Below are positions 9,281 to 17,641 of a stretch of 64,000 nt of DNA, one piece after another; the stretch's first letter is position 1; every line of letters begins with the position of its first letter. The notes under the pieces are model-generated. The model saw only the letters and a program-made list of their open reading frames with translations, did not search any database and was not told the DNA's origin. Both the position numbers and the translations under genes were made by a program. Source of the DNA: Roseateles_E sp005503085. Lineage in GTDB: Bacteria > Pseudomonadota > Gammaproteobacteria > Burkholderiales > Burkholderiaceae_C. The stretch is from contig NZ_JAQOWX010000008.1 in the NCBI RefSeq assembly GCF_028462495.1, positions 16,013 through 80,012 on the forward strand. The letters are read 5' to 3'.

Positions 9281-9294
9281 GGGCGCCGGCTACT

Positions 9295-9398
9295 GCGCGA
9301 ACGCAGGCCGTCGTTGCGGGTCCTCCCGTGGATCCTCACGTACAGGAAGTACGTTCCGGTCCACGGGTCCCCCCGCGCCTAGTCCTGCGTCCGCTCGC
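9295..9398. repeat. About 104-base nested palindrome between livK and livG
   Basis: Three paired blocks share one axis: ACGCAGG (9301-9307) with CCTGCGT (9384-9390); CCCGTGGA (9325-9332) with TCCACGGG (9360-9367); ACGTAC (9338-9343) with GTACGT (9349-9354) around loop AGGAA. The non-paired stretches between the two inner blocks are equal (5 and 5), and between the outer two nearly equal (17 and 16). It starts 15 bases after the livK stop and ends 36 bases before livG. It may protect livK mRNA and reduce read-through, or be a mobile intergenic repeat. Confidence 0.7.
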
Positions 9399-9434
9399 TA
9401 CGCCTCGGGCTGTGCCACTTCGTTGTGAAATACC

Positions 9435-10178
9435 ATGCTTGAAACCCGCGATCTCACAATAAGGTTTGGCGGCCATGTGGCCGTCGACCGCGTGTCCTGC
9501 GCCTTCGCGCCGGGTACGCTGACCGCCATCGTCGGCCCCAACGGGGCCGGCAAGACGACCTACTTCAACCTGATCTCGGGGCAGCTGCGCGCCAGCGCCG
9601 GCTCGGTGTCGCTCGACGGGCATGACCTGACCCCGCTGTCGGCGCCGCAGCGCACGCGCCGTGGCCTCGGGCGGGCCTTTCAGCTGACCCAGCTGTTTGC
9701 TAACCTGTCGGTGCTGGAGAACGTGCGGCTGGCGGTGCAGGCGCGGCGCGGCATGGGGCTGAACTTTCTGAGCGTGTGGCTGAGCCACCGCGAGCTGCTG
9801 GACGAGGCGCAGGCCATCGTCGAGCGGGTGCGCCTGGGCGCCCGGGCCGACGCACCGGCGGCCAGCCTGCCGCATGGCGACCAGCGCAAGCTGGAGGTGG
9901 CGCTGCTGATCGCGCTGCAGCCCAAGGTCTATATGTTCGACGAGCCGACCGCCGGCATGAGCGTCGACGAGGTGCCGGTGATCCTGGACCTGATACGCGC
10001 GCTGAAGGCGGAAGGGCGCCACACCATCCTGCTGGTCGAGCACAAGATGGACGTGGTGCGCGAGCTGGCCGACCGCATCATCGTGCTGCACAACGGCCAG
10101 CTGGTCGCCGATGGCGAGCCGGCCGCCGTGATCGCCTCGCCCGTGGTGCAGAACGCCTATCTCGGGGTGGCGGCATGA
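9435..10178 (+). CDS. livG: ABC transporter ATP-binding protein, LivG type
   Basis: 247 residues. Walker A GPNGAGKTTYF, a signature region altered to LPHGDQRKLEVAL (as in LivG), and Walker B MFDEPTAGM followed by the H-loop LLVEHKMD. Powers import through the LivH/LivM permease pair at the inner membrane. Its stop overlaps the start of the next ATPase gene (ATGA), so the two subunits are coupled in translation. Confidence 0.9.
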   Translation: MLETRDLTIRFGGHVAVDRVSCAFAPGTLTAIVGPNGAGKTTYFNLISGQLRASAGSVSLDGHDLTPLSAPQRTRRGLGRAFQLTQLFANLSVLENVRLAVQARRGMGLNFLSVWLSHRELLDEAQAIVERVRLGARADAPAASLPHGDQRKLEVALLIALQPKVYMFDEPTAGMSVDEVPVILDLIRALKAEGRHTILLVEHKMDVVRELADRIIVLHNGQLVADGEPAAVIASPVVQNAYLGVAA

Positions 10179-10915
10179 GCAAGCCCTTGCTGAGCCTTGA
10201 GGGGGTGCATACCCATATCGGCGCCTATCACATCCTGCACGGCGTCGACCTGGCCGTGCCCGAGGGCCAGGTCACGATGCTCCTGGGTCGCAACGGCGCC
10301 GGCAAGACCACGACGCTGCGAACCATCATGGGCCTGTGGAAGGCCAGCCAGGGTCAGGTCTTGTTCGACGGCCGGCCCATCACCGCCGCGACCACACCCG
10401 AGATCGCGCAGCGCGACGTCGCCTATGTGCCCGAGAACATGGGCATCTTCGGCGACCTGACGGTGCGCGAGAACCTGCTGCTGGCCGCGCGCAAGGCCCG
10501 CGCCATCGACGAGCTGGACACGCAGCGCCTGGACTGGCTGTTCGGCCTCTTTCCGGCGCTGAAGACCTTCTGGCTGCATCCCGCGGGCAAGCTCAGCGGC
10601 GGTCAGAAGCAGATGCTGGCCATCGCCCGCGCGATGATAGAGCCGCGCCGCCTGCTCTTGATCGACGAACCCTCCAAGGGCCTGGCGCCCGCCATCATCC
10701 TGAACATGATCGAAGCCTTGCGCGAGTTGAAACGCAGTGGCAGCAGCACGGTGCTGCTGGTCGAGCAGAACTTCATGGTGGCCAAGGCCTTGGGCGACCG
10801 GGTCGCGGTGATGGACGATGGCCGTGTCGTGCACAGCGGCGCGATGGCCGAGCTGGCCGGCGACGAGGCACTGCAGCAGCGTCTCCTGGGTCTGTCGCTG
10901 GGAGCGCACCAATGA
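10175..10915 (+). CDS. livF: ABC transporter ATP-binding protein, LivF type
   Basis: 246 residues from the ATG at 10175, which shares the ATGA overlap with livG. Walker A GRNGAGKTTTL, signature LSGGQKQMLAIARAM, Walker B LLIDEPSKGLAP and H-loop LLVEQNF, all typical of LivF. The reading frame is open further upstream, but the overlap start gives the normal family length. Its stop overlaps livH in the same way. Confidence 0.92.
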   Translation: MSKPLLSLEGVHTHIGAYHILHGVDLAVPEGQVTMLLGRNGAGKTTTLRTIMGLWKASQGQVLFDGRPITAATTPEIAQRDVAYVPENMGIFGDLTVRENLLLAARKARAIDELDTQRLDWLFGLFPALKTFWLHPAGKLSGGQKQMLAIARAMIEPRRLLLIDEPSKGLAPAIILNMIEALRELKRSGSSTVLLVEQNFMVAKALGDRVAVMDDGRVVHSGAMAELAGDEALQQRLLGLSLGAHQ

Positions 10916-11901
10916 TCATCAGCGCCGAACGCAAGAACCTCATGCCGCTGCTGTTGCTGCTGGGCCTGGCCCTGGTCGCGCTGCCGCTGATCGGCAGCCC
11001 CAGCACCTGGGCCACGCTGACCCTGGCCGGCCTGGCGATGGGCTTGATCATCTTCATCATCGCCTCGGGCCTGACCCTGGTGTTCGGGCTGATGGACGTC
11101 TTGAACTTCGGCCATGGCGTCTTCATCGCGCTGGGCGCTTTCATGGCGACCACGGTGCTGGGGGCGATGAGTGGATTCACCGCCAGCCCCTCGCTGCTGA
11201 GCAATCTGATCGCGGTGGCTGCGGCTTGCGCGGTGGGCATGGCGGTGGCCGCGGCGGTCGGCCTGGCCTTCGAGCGGGTGCTGGTGCGGCCGGTCTACGG
11301 CATGCATCTGAAGCAGATCCTGATCACGATGGGCGGCATGATCATCGGCGAGGAGCTGATCAAGATGATCTGGGGCGCGCAGATGATCGCGCTGCCGCTG
11401 CCCGAGGGCCTGCGCGGCGCGCTGCTGTTCGGCGATGTGGCGGTCGAGAAGTTCCGCGTGCTGGCCGTGCTGCTGGGGCTGGCCGTGTTCGCCGGCCTGC
11501 TGTGGCTGCTGAACCGCACCAAGCTCGGCCTGCTGATACGCGCGGGCGTGCAGGACCGCGAGATGGTCGAAAGCCTGGGCTACCGGATCCGCCGGCTCTT
11601 CGTCGGCGTCTTCGTCGGCGGCTCGGCGCTGGCCGGCCTGGGCGGCGTGATGTGGGGCCTGTACCAGCAGAGCGTGACGCCGCAGATCGGCGCCCAGGTC
11701 AACACCCTGATCTTCATCGTCATCATCATCGGCGGCCTGGGCTCGACCCTGGGCTGCTTCGTCGGCGCGCTGCTGGTGGGCCTGATGGCCAACTACACCG
11801 GCTTTCTGGCGCCCAAGGTGGCGCTGTTCTCGAATATCGGGCTGATGGTGGCCATCCTGTTGTGGCGCCCGCAAGGGCTTTATCCGGTCACGAATCGATG
11901 A
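10912..11901 (+). CDS. livH: Branched-chain-type ABC transporter permease, LivH
   Basis: 329-residue inner-membrane permease with about eight hydrophobic segments. It carries family stretches LTLVFGLMDVLNFGHG near the N terminus and IGGLGSTLGCFVGALLVG near the C terminus. The start is set by the ATGA overlap with livF. Forms the translocation pore with LivM. Confidence 0.9.
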   Translation: MIISAERKNLMPLLLLLGLALVALPLIGSPSTWATLTLAGLAMGLIIFIIASGLTLVFGLMDVLNFGHGVFIALGAFMATTVLGAMSGFTASPSLLSNLIAVAAACAVGMAVAAAVGLAFERVLVRPVYGMHLKQILITMGGMIIGEELIKMIWGAQMIALPLPEGLRGALLFGDVAVEKFRVLAVLLGLAVFAGLLWLLNRTKLGLLIRAGVQDREMVESLGYRIRRLFVGVFVGGSALAGLGGVMWGLYQQSVTPQIGAQVNTLIFIVIIIGGLGSTLGCFVGALLVGLMANYTGFLAPKVALFSNIGLMVAILLWRPQGLYPVTNR

Positions 11902-12974
11902 TGCTCAAAGCCCTTCTTTCCCACGACCTGCCGCGCAGCAGGCTGCTGTCGCTGCTGCTGATCGCCACGGTGCTGGGCCTGGCGCTGACGCCCTTCATCT
12001 TCCCGTCGACCCGGGCGCTGAACGTCGCCGCCAAGATCCTGATCTTCATCGTGCTGGTGGCCAGCTACGACCTGCTGCTGGGCTATACCGGCATCGTCAG
12101 CTTTGCCCACACGATGTTCTTCGGCATCGGCGCCTATGGCATCGCGATCGCCAGCTCGCGGATGGGCCCCGGCTGGGCCGCGGTGGGGGCAGGTCTTGCC
12201 GGTGCGCTGGCGGTCTCGCTCCTGCTGTCCCTGCTGATCGGCCTGTTCAGCCTGCGGGTCAAGGCGATCTTCTTCGCGATGATCACCTTGGCCGTGGCCT
12301 CGGCCTTTCTGACCCTGGCCTCGCAGCTGTCGGACTTCACCGGCGGCGAGGACGGGCTCAGCTTCAAGGTGCCCGAGGCCCTGCAGCCCGGCACCGAGTA
12401 TCTGGAGCAGCCTTTTCTGGGCGCGGCCATCGACGGCCGCTTCGCCTCCTACTACCTGCTGTTCTTCGCCACCGTGGCCCTGGTGCTGCTGATGCTGCGC
12501 ATCGTCAACTCGCCGTTCGGCCGCGTGCTGCAGGCGATCCGCGAGAACGACTTCCGAGCCGAGGCCATCGGTTACCGCACCGTGGTCTATCGCACCTGGT
12601 CCAACGTGCTGGCCGCGCTGTTCGCGACCCTGGCCGGCGCGCTGCTGGCGCTCTGGCTGCGCTACAACGGGCCCGACACCTCGCTGTCCTTCGAGATCAT
12701 GCTGGACATCCTCCTGATCGTCGTGATCGGCGGCATGGGCACGATCTACGGTGCGGTGATAGGCAGCGTGCTCTTCGTGCTGGCGCAGAACTATCTGCAG
12801 GACTTGATGAAGCTGGGCGCCGGGGCGGTGGAGGGCGTGCCGCTGCTGTCGCAGCTGATCGCACCGGATCGCTGGCTGCTCTGGCTGGGCCTGCTCTTCG
12901 TGCTGGCGGTCTATCACTTCCCCAGCGGCATCGTCGGGCGGCTGCGCGCCCGGGCCCAGGAGAACTCGCCATGA
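11898..12974 (+). CDS. livM: Branched-chain-type ABC transporter permease, LivM
   Basis: 358-residue permease. Family stretches are DLLLGYTGIVSFAHTMFFG, an ENDFRAEAIGY cytoplasmic loop that contacts the ATPases, and IGGMGTIYGAVIGSVLF. Two adjacent ATGs at 11898 and 11901 overlap the livH stop; either could be used. Its end overlaps the next hydrolase start by four bases. It contains a REP-like 16-base word at 12185-12200 using codons (GGG GCA GGT CTT) unusual for this genome. Confidence 0.9.
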   Translation: MMLKALLSHDLPRSRLLSLLLIATVLGLALTPFIFPSTRALNVAAKILIFIVLVASYDLLLGYTGIVSFAHTMFFGIGAYGIAIASSRMGPGWAAVGAGLAGALAVSLLLSLLIGLFSLRVKAIFFAMITLAVASAFLTLASQLSDFTGGEDGLSFKVPEALQPGTEYLEQPFLGAAIDGRFASYYLLFFATVALVLLMLRIVNSPFGRVLQAIRENDFRAEAIGYRTVVYRTWSNVLAALFATLAGALLALWLRYNGPDTSLSFEIMLDILLIVVIGGMGTIYGAVIGSVLFVLAQNYLQDLMKLGAGAVEGVPLLSQLIAPDRWLLWLGLLFVLAVYHFPSGIVGRLRARAQENSP

Positions 12975-13855
12975 GTGCATCCTTCAGCTCCCACTACCTG
13001 CGCTGCGCCGGCCGCGAGATCCATTACACCGAATGGGGTGCCGGCAATGCCGAGGTCGTGATCGCCTGGCATGGGCTGGCGCGCACCGGCCGCGATATGG
13101 ACGAGCTGGCCCGCCATCTGAGCGGCCGCTACCGCGTGATCTGTCCCGACACGCTGGGCCGCGGCCTGTCGCAATGGAGCCCGGCCCCGGCCAGCGAGTA
13201 CTGCCTGGACTTCTATGTGAAGCTGGCCGTGGACCTGGTCGACCAGCTGGGCCTGGGCGCTTTCCACTGGGTCGGCACCTCGATGGGCGGCGCGATCGGC
13301 ACCCTGGCCGCGGCCGGCCCCTTGCGCGGCCGCATCCGCCGCCTGGTGCTCAACGACAACGGCCCGCAGCTGGCCGAGGCGGCGATCGCACGCATCCGCA
13401 GCTATGCCGGCAACCCGGCGGCCTTCGACACGGTGAGCGAGCTGGAGCAGTATTTCCGCCAGGTCTACAAGCCCTACGGTGCCTTGAGCGACGCGCAGTG
13501 GCGCCATCTGACCGAGACCTCGGTACGACGCCTGCCCGACGGCCGTGTCACGCCGCATTACGACCCCGCCATGGTCCAGCAGTTCATCCACCACCCGCAG
13601 GACTACCAGCTCTGGGACGCCTGGGACAGTCTGGACCTGCCGGTGCTGTGCCTGCGCGGCGAAGACTCCGACTTGCTGCTGGCCGAGACCGCCGAAGCGA
13701 TGCGCAGCCGCGGCCCGCGCGCCGTGGTCGCCACCATCGCCGGCTGCGGCCATGCGCCGGCGCTCAATGTGCCGGAGCAGTTTGCGCTGGTGGAGCGGTT
13801 TTTGGGTGGGGTGCGAGGGGGCGGGATTGCAGCGATAGCGGCCGGTCAACCCTAA
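12971..13855 (+). CDS. Alpha/beta hydrolase coupled to the Liv-type importer
   Basis: 294 residues. Alpha/beta fold with the oxyanion region HGLARTG, nucleophile elbow GTSMGG, an acid in LRGEDSDLLL and the catalytic His in GCGHAPALN. No signal peptide, so cytoplasmic. The ATGA overlap with livM makes it part of the importer operon and suggests it opens an ester, amide or ring in the imported compound. The substrate cannot be read from the sequence. Confidence 0.85.
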   Translation: MSASFSSHYLRCAGREIHYTEWGAGNAEVVIAWHGLARTGRDMDELARHLSGRYRVICPDTLGRGLSQWSPAPASEYCLDFYVKLAVDLVDQLGLGAFHWVGTSMGGAIGTLAAAGPLRGRIRRLVLNDNGPQLAEAAIARIRSYAGNPAAFDTVSELEQYFRQVYKPYGALSDAQWRHLTETSVRRLPDGRVTPHYDPAMVQQFIHHPQDYQLWDAWDSLDLPVLCLRGEDSDLLLAETAEAMRSRGPRAVVATIAGCGHAPALNVPEQFALVERFLGGVRGGGIAAIAAGQP

Positions 13856-14290
13856 GCAAACTGGCTGCGGCATGGCCGCGGCGCGGGATGCCAGACAGCG
13901 GTCATTCGCGGGTGCCAGCGATCGACCCGAAGGCGACACTCACAGCCTCTAGCTTGCAGCCGCAGAGCCGCCGCTCGGACCATGCAAGTCCCATCCGAAA
14001 GAGGCCTCGCAGCGCATGGTTCAGGCCAGCTGGGTTATCCCCTGCTCAGAGATTCAACGGCAGGTTCAACTTACAAGCCATGCTGCACGACTTGATCGGC
14101 TATGCCGGACCGTCGGCGGGACGAACGTTGCCCGAACGGTCGGTGCCGGGAACTTCTATCTTGCCGAATGGGTGCCTCAACCCAGATGCTTCAGCAATAG
14201 AAAACTGGACGGGTCTGAAGCTGTCATCAATGTGGAGGATTCCGGACAGCCTGCGCGCGCTGGACACTGCCTTTACCTAAAGGAGCTCTC
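13856..14290. other. 435-base spacer at the left edge of the accessory island
   Basis: No credible gene is seen. Base composition changes after the hydrolase, and short open frames lack coding character. It contains a 33-base element (13896-13928) whose imperfect inverted copy lies at 19659-19691 beyond the protease genes. The end near 14280 has AAGGAGCTCTC in front of the lipoprotein ATG. It looks like decayed repeat or mobile-element sequence. Confidence 0.5.
13896..13928 (+). repeat. 33-base flanking repeat, left copy
   Basis: The element begins CAGCGGTCATTCGC and ends ATCGACCC. The reverse complement of 19659-19691 matches 27 of 33 positions. The two copies sit on either side of the lipoprotein/protease block in opposite orientation. 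A weaker similar stretch lies at 17981-18006. Confidence 0.5.
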
Positions 14291-15307
14291 ATGGCGCATG
14301 GATCCATCGGCACTTCATGGAGGATTGGACTGCTGGTCGCCGTCGTTTCAGGGCTCGCAGGATGCGGCACCGCAAAACTCTCGGCGGCTGACAAGTATGC
14401 CGGTGGCATAAAGGCATCGACCGATGCCCTTCAGGCGCTGGTCGACGACCAAGCGTCTGCGAGCCGAATATACGCCGCGGCCTTGACGGTGTCGCCCGCC
14501 GATGCAATGAGCCCCGAGATGACCACCACTTTCAAGGACCTTGCGTGCCGCGCGTATGAGCCCAGTTTGGTCGACCTGTCACTTGCGCTGGCGCAGTTGG
14601 GGGCCTACCAGGCTTACGTCGCTGCTGCGGCCGGTAATCCGGACGATGCCAGCCTGGCTGGCAAGGTGGCCAGTGTTGCCGCGGCAGGAAAACTCGTGTA
14701 CGAGACTCCGGCAACCCAGGAAATCCGCGACGAGATGCTCAAGCGCAAGACGGCATGCGACGCCGATGTGGCCGCCTTGTTGCCGACGCCGAAAGTGAAG
14801 GGCTTCTCGGCGGTCGTCGCGGTCTGGCCCAGCATAAAGACGCTCCTCGAGTTCGTTGCCGGGGCCGTCGACACTCAGGCACGAGTGGCCGCATTGAAGC
14901 GACTCGCGCGTGACGAGAAAGCCTCCAGAGAGTTCAAGGCGGCTCTCGAAACACTGCGCAATTCGAAGGAACTGCAAAACAGCCTCCAGCATCGTCGCCA
15001 GGAAGCCCTGTGGCTCGCAGCCGCACACTACAAGCAATCGCAGCAGATGTCGGCAGCGGATGCGTTCGTAGGGCGCCACAAGGCCGCTACAAGGATGAAT
15101 ACCGCTCTCGAGGCCTACCAGCGCTACGCCGAGGTCGACCTGGTCACCCTGCTGAATAAGGTGCAGAAGGCGCAAGATGCCTTCGCAAAGAACACACTCG
15201 ACAACGATGCGAGCCTCGCCGACCTCATAGCTGTGCTCGACTTCCTTTCCGGCCTATCGGAGAAAGTTGCAGACGCCAAGAAGAAGATCAATGAAGCCAA
15301 GGAGTAA
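14291..15307 (+). CDS. Lipoprotein of unknown function, first gene of the protease island
   Basis: 338 residues with a lipoprotein signal peptide: a hydrophobic stretch ending in the lipobox LAGC, with the acylated Cys at about residue 25. The rest is almost all helix-forming, Ala/Lys/Glu-rich, with possible coiled-coil near the C terminus, and no domain I recognise. AAGGAGCTCTC precedes the ATG. The stop is 5 bases before the first serine protease gene, so they probably share a transcript. It could be a membrane anchor, inhibitor or substrate for the proteases; none of these is shown by the sequence. Confidence 0.7.
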   Translation: MAHGSIGTSWRIGLLVAVVSGLAGCGTAKLSAADKYAGGIKASTDALQALVDDQASASRIYAAALTVSPADAMSPEMTTTFKDLACRAYEPSLVDLSLALAQLGAYQAYVAAAAGNPDDASLAGKVASVAAAGKLVYETPATQEIRDEMLKRKTACDADVAALLPTPKVKGFSAVVAVWPSIKTLLEFVAGAVDTQARVAALKRLARDEKASREFKAALETLRNSKELQNSLQHRRQEALWLAAAHYKQSQQMSAADAFVGRHKAATRMNTALEAYQRYAEVDLVTLLNKVQKAQDAFAKNTLDNDASLADLIAVLDFLSGLSEKVADAKKKINEAKE

Positions 15308-15312
15308 GCGAC

Positions 15313-16224
15313 ATGAAGAGAAAGCAAGTGCTCCACGCTGCGGCGCTCGTCGTGATCGCCATCGGTGCCATTGCGCACGATCCCGTTTCAGCCGAAGGTA
15401 AGAAGCGCATCAAGGAAGAACGCTCTTTTGTCGTTAAGGGCTCTGTACCCTACGTGGCCACCATCCGGCGAGCCCTGGCCGGCAATGACTCGCAGCGCGT
15501 CGTCGGTGGCGAACCGGCGCAGCCCGGCTCTCGCCCTTGGCAAGTCGGTCTGCTGGTCGCGGGGATCAACGACAACGCGCAGGCGCAGTTCTGCGGCGGC
15601 ACCCTCATCGCGCCCAAATGGGTGGTGACTGCAGCCCATTGCGTCGACGGCGGCATGTTGCCGTCGCAGGTCGCGGTGCTGCCCGGCACGCACTCGCTCT
15701 CGGACGCGAAGTCGCGCCGCGTCGAGGTCAAGCTGCTCGTGGTACATCCGCAATGGAACAAGGACACTAGCGACCACGATATCGCGCTGCTCGAACTCGC
15801 AGTCCCCTTGACGCCCGGTCCCGCTATTTCGCCGATTCGCTTTGCCACTACCACGAAGGAACCATCGGCAGGTACGCCTTTAACGGTCTCCGGCTGGGGC
15901 GCAACCAAGCAGGGGGGAGCCGGGAGCATCTTGTTAATGACTGTGGATGTCCCCGTCGTACCCCTCGGCCGTTGCAATCAGTCCACCAGTTACGACGGCG
16001 CTATCACCGCTCGGATGGTGTGCGCGGGACGCGACGAAGGCGGCAAGGACTCGTGCCAAGGCGACAGCGGCGGCCCTGCGGTCACCGCCGGTGACGAACC
16101 GACGCTGGTCGGCGTGGTCAGCTGGGGCCACGGTTGCGCCAAGCCTTGGAAATACGGCGTATACACTCGCGTAGGTGCATTCGCGGAGTGGATCCGCAAG
16201 ACCTCCGGTGTCGGCGCGCCCTGA
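15313..16224 (+). CDS. Secreted trypsin-like serine protease (zymogen, family S1)
   Basis: 303 residues: signal peptide (about 1-27), a short basic propeptide, activation site QR/VVGG after Arg62, then a complete chymotrypsin fold. Catalytic triad His109 (TAAHC), Asp156 (DHDIALL), Ser252 (CQGDSGGP). Asp246 is at the S1 specificity position (chymotrypsin 189), predicting cleavage after Arg/Lys. Cysteines correspond to the 42-58, 168-182 and 191-220 disulfides. It could therefore activate itself and the next protease, whose activation site is also after Arg. Chymotrypsin-like S1 enzymes of this animal-like type are sporadic in bacteria. Base composition differs from the flanking core genes. Confidence 0.92.
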   Translation: MKRKQVLHAAALVVIAIGAIAHDPVSAEGKKRIKEERSFVVKGSVPYVATIRRALAGNDSQRVVGGEPAQPGSRPWQVGLLVAGINDNAQAQFCGGTLIAPKWVVTAAHCVDGGMLPSQVAVLPGTHSLSDAKSRRVEVKLLVVHPQWNKDTSDHDIALLELAVPLTPGPAISPIRFATTTKEPSAGTPLTVSGWGATKQGGAGSILLMTVDVPVVPLGRCNQSTSYDGAITARMVCAGRDEGGKDSCQGDSGGPAVTAGDEPTLVGVVSWGHGCAKPWKYGVYTRVGAFAEWIRKTSGVGAP

Positions 16225-16231
16225 CTTGGCC

Positions 16232-17641
16232 ATGGTCACGCCAAGCTTGGTTTTGAGTTTAGCCGCTGCGCTGTTTGCGATGGTGGCAATGGTCGCGCCC
16301 GCCGCCGCGCTGGAGCAGTACAAAATCCACGTAGCAACGAGCACGTCCGCCAGCGGTGCGGCGTACAGAGTTCCGTCGGCCTCGCAGGATCACACCGAAC
16401 GGGCGTCCGTTAATCTGCAGGGCACCGAGGATTCGCAATGCATGCCGTACGGCCGCCGCAGCACGGCGGTTGCCGGGGCGACGATCTTGTCGCGCCGGGT
16501 GGAAAAGGATTCCGCCACCATTCATGCCACGATTAATGCGGAGGCGGCGGGTGGCCACTTTCGCAACTGCGTGACGTGTGGTGGCAATGCCTGCCTGGGT
16601 ATCTTACCTAACGACACCGTGGGCCGAGCCAGCGCGAAGGTCGGCGCGGTATTCACAATCTCTTTCGACGCCGACGCGCGCGTACAACCGTATGAATTGG
16701 TGGTCAGCACACCCGGTTCGCTGCAGAACGTGAGCGCTTCGGTGGAAGCGAAGGACGAAGAGGCAAAGTCCATTCCGGTGCCGTCGGCCGGCGGCAAAGT
16801 CACGATCCAAGGCGGACCTGGGCGCGTGTACACGGTATCGGCTAAGCTAGACGCAAACGTCGCCAACGAGGGCGGCTGCTGTAACGCCTCCGCGCGTGCT
16901 GACGCTCTGGTCGGCGTCAGACTCGTGCGCGCACCACTGCTGGAAAGCGCAAAGTTGTACCCGCGAATTGTCGGCGGCCGTGACGCGACTGCAGGTCAGT
17001 TTCCGCAGGTTGGGGCCCTTCTGCAGGAGGGGCGCCCCCACTGCTCGGCCACGTTGATCGCCGAAGACACCCTGCTCACTGCGGCGCACTGCGTATACGA
17101 GCGCGACATTAAGCGGCTGACCTTCGTAACGGGACTCAACGCGTGGAAGCCGGAGGGGTCCGTCGCCGTCAAAGGCGTTCGATTCCCAAAAGGGGAGCTC
17201 GGATTCAAATACGACGATAAGTCGTTGAAGGACGACATCGCGATCGTGAAGCTGCATGGAATGGTCAGCGGAGTCATGAGCACCGTGAAGCTTCATACGG
17301 GCACACCAGCGATGTCCGAGCTGCTAGACAAAAAGACGGCGTTGACGTTCGTCGGATACGGCTACCAATTGGTGGACAACTCGCCGGCGGATCTCGGCGT
17401 TAAGCGCTTCGTGCCCATCCCGATTTCTGAACTGAACGCCACTACCTTTAAGTACGACTTTCCGGATGTAAACACCTGCCAGGGCGACAGCGGCGGGCCC
17501 GCCATGTTTGTGCTGGATCAGGGAGGCAAGAAGGAATGGGTGGTCGCCGGCGTCACATCGGGCGGCGACCTAGCCTGTCTCAAATACGGTAGGAACACGC
17601 GCGTAGATCGCTACCTCGGCTGGATTGCGCTGGAAAAGTAA
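16232..17641 (+). CDS. Secreted chymotrypsin-fold protease with novel N-terminal domain
   Basis: 469 residues from the ATG at 16232 (an upstream in-frame start at 16175 precedes the previous gene's end and lacks a signal peptide). Signal peptide 1-26; a Cys-containing region of about 215 residues (CVTCGGNACLG, GGCCNAS) not recognised; activation site PR/IVGG after Arg245; then an S1 domain with His286, Asp335 and Ser420. The S1-pocket position is Asn414 instead of Asp, so trypsin specificity is not expected. The 168-182 disulfide is absent. It starts 7 bases after the upstream protease stop. Confidence 0.88.
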   Translation: MVTPSLVLSLAAALFAMVAMVAPAAALEQYKIHVATSTSASGAAYRVPSASQDHTERASVNLQGTEDSQCMPYGRRSTAVAGATILSRRVEKDSATIHATINAEAAGGHFRNCVTCGGNACLGILPNDTVGRASAKVGAVFTISFDADARVQPYELVVSTPGSLQNVSASVEAKDEEAKSIPVPSAGGKVTIQGGPGRVYTVSAKLDANVANEGGCCNASARADALVGVRLVRAPLLESAKLYPRIVGGRDATAGQFPQVGALLQEGRPHCSATLIAEDTLLTAAHCVYERDIKRLTFVTGLNAWKPEGSVAVKGVRFPKGELGFKYDDKSLKDDIAIVKLHGMVSGVMSTVKLHTGTPAMSELLDKKTALTFVGYGYQLVDNSPADLGVKRFVPIPISELNATTFKYDFPDVNTCQGDSGGPAMFVLDQGGKKEWVVAGVTSGGDLACLKYGRNTRVDRYLGWIALEK

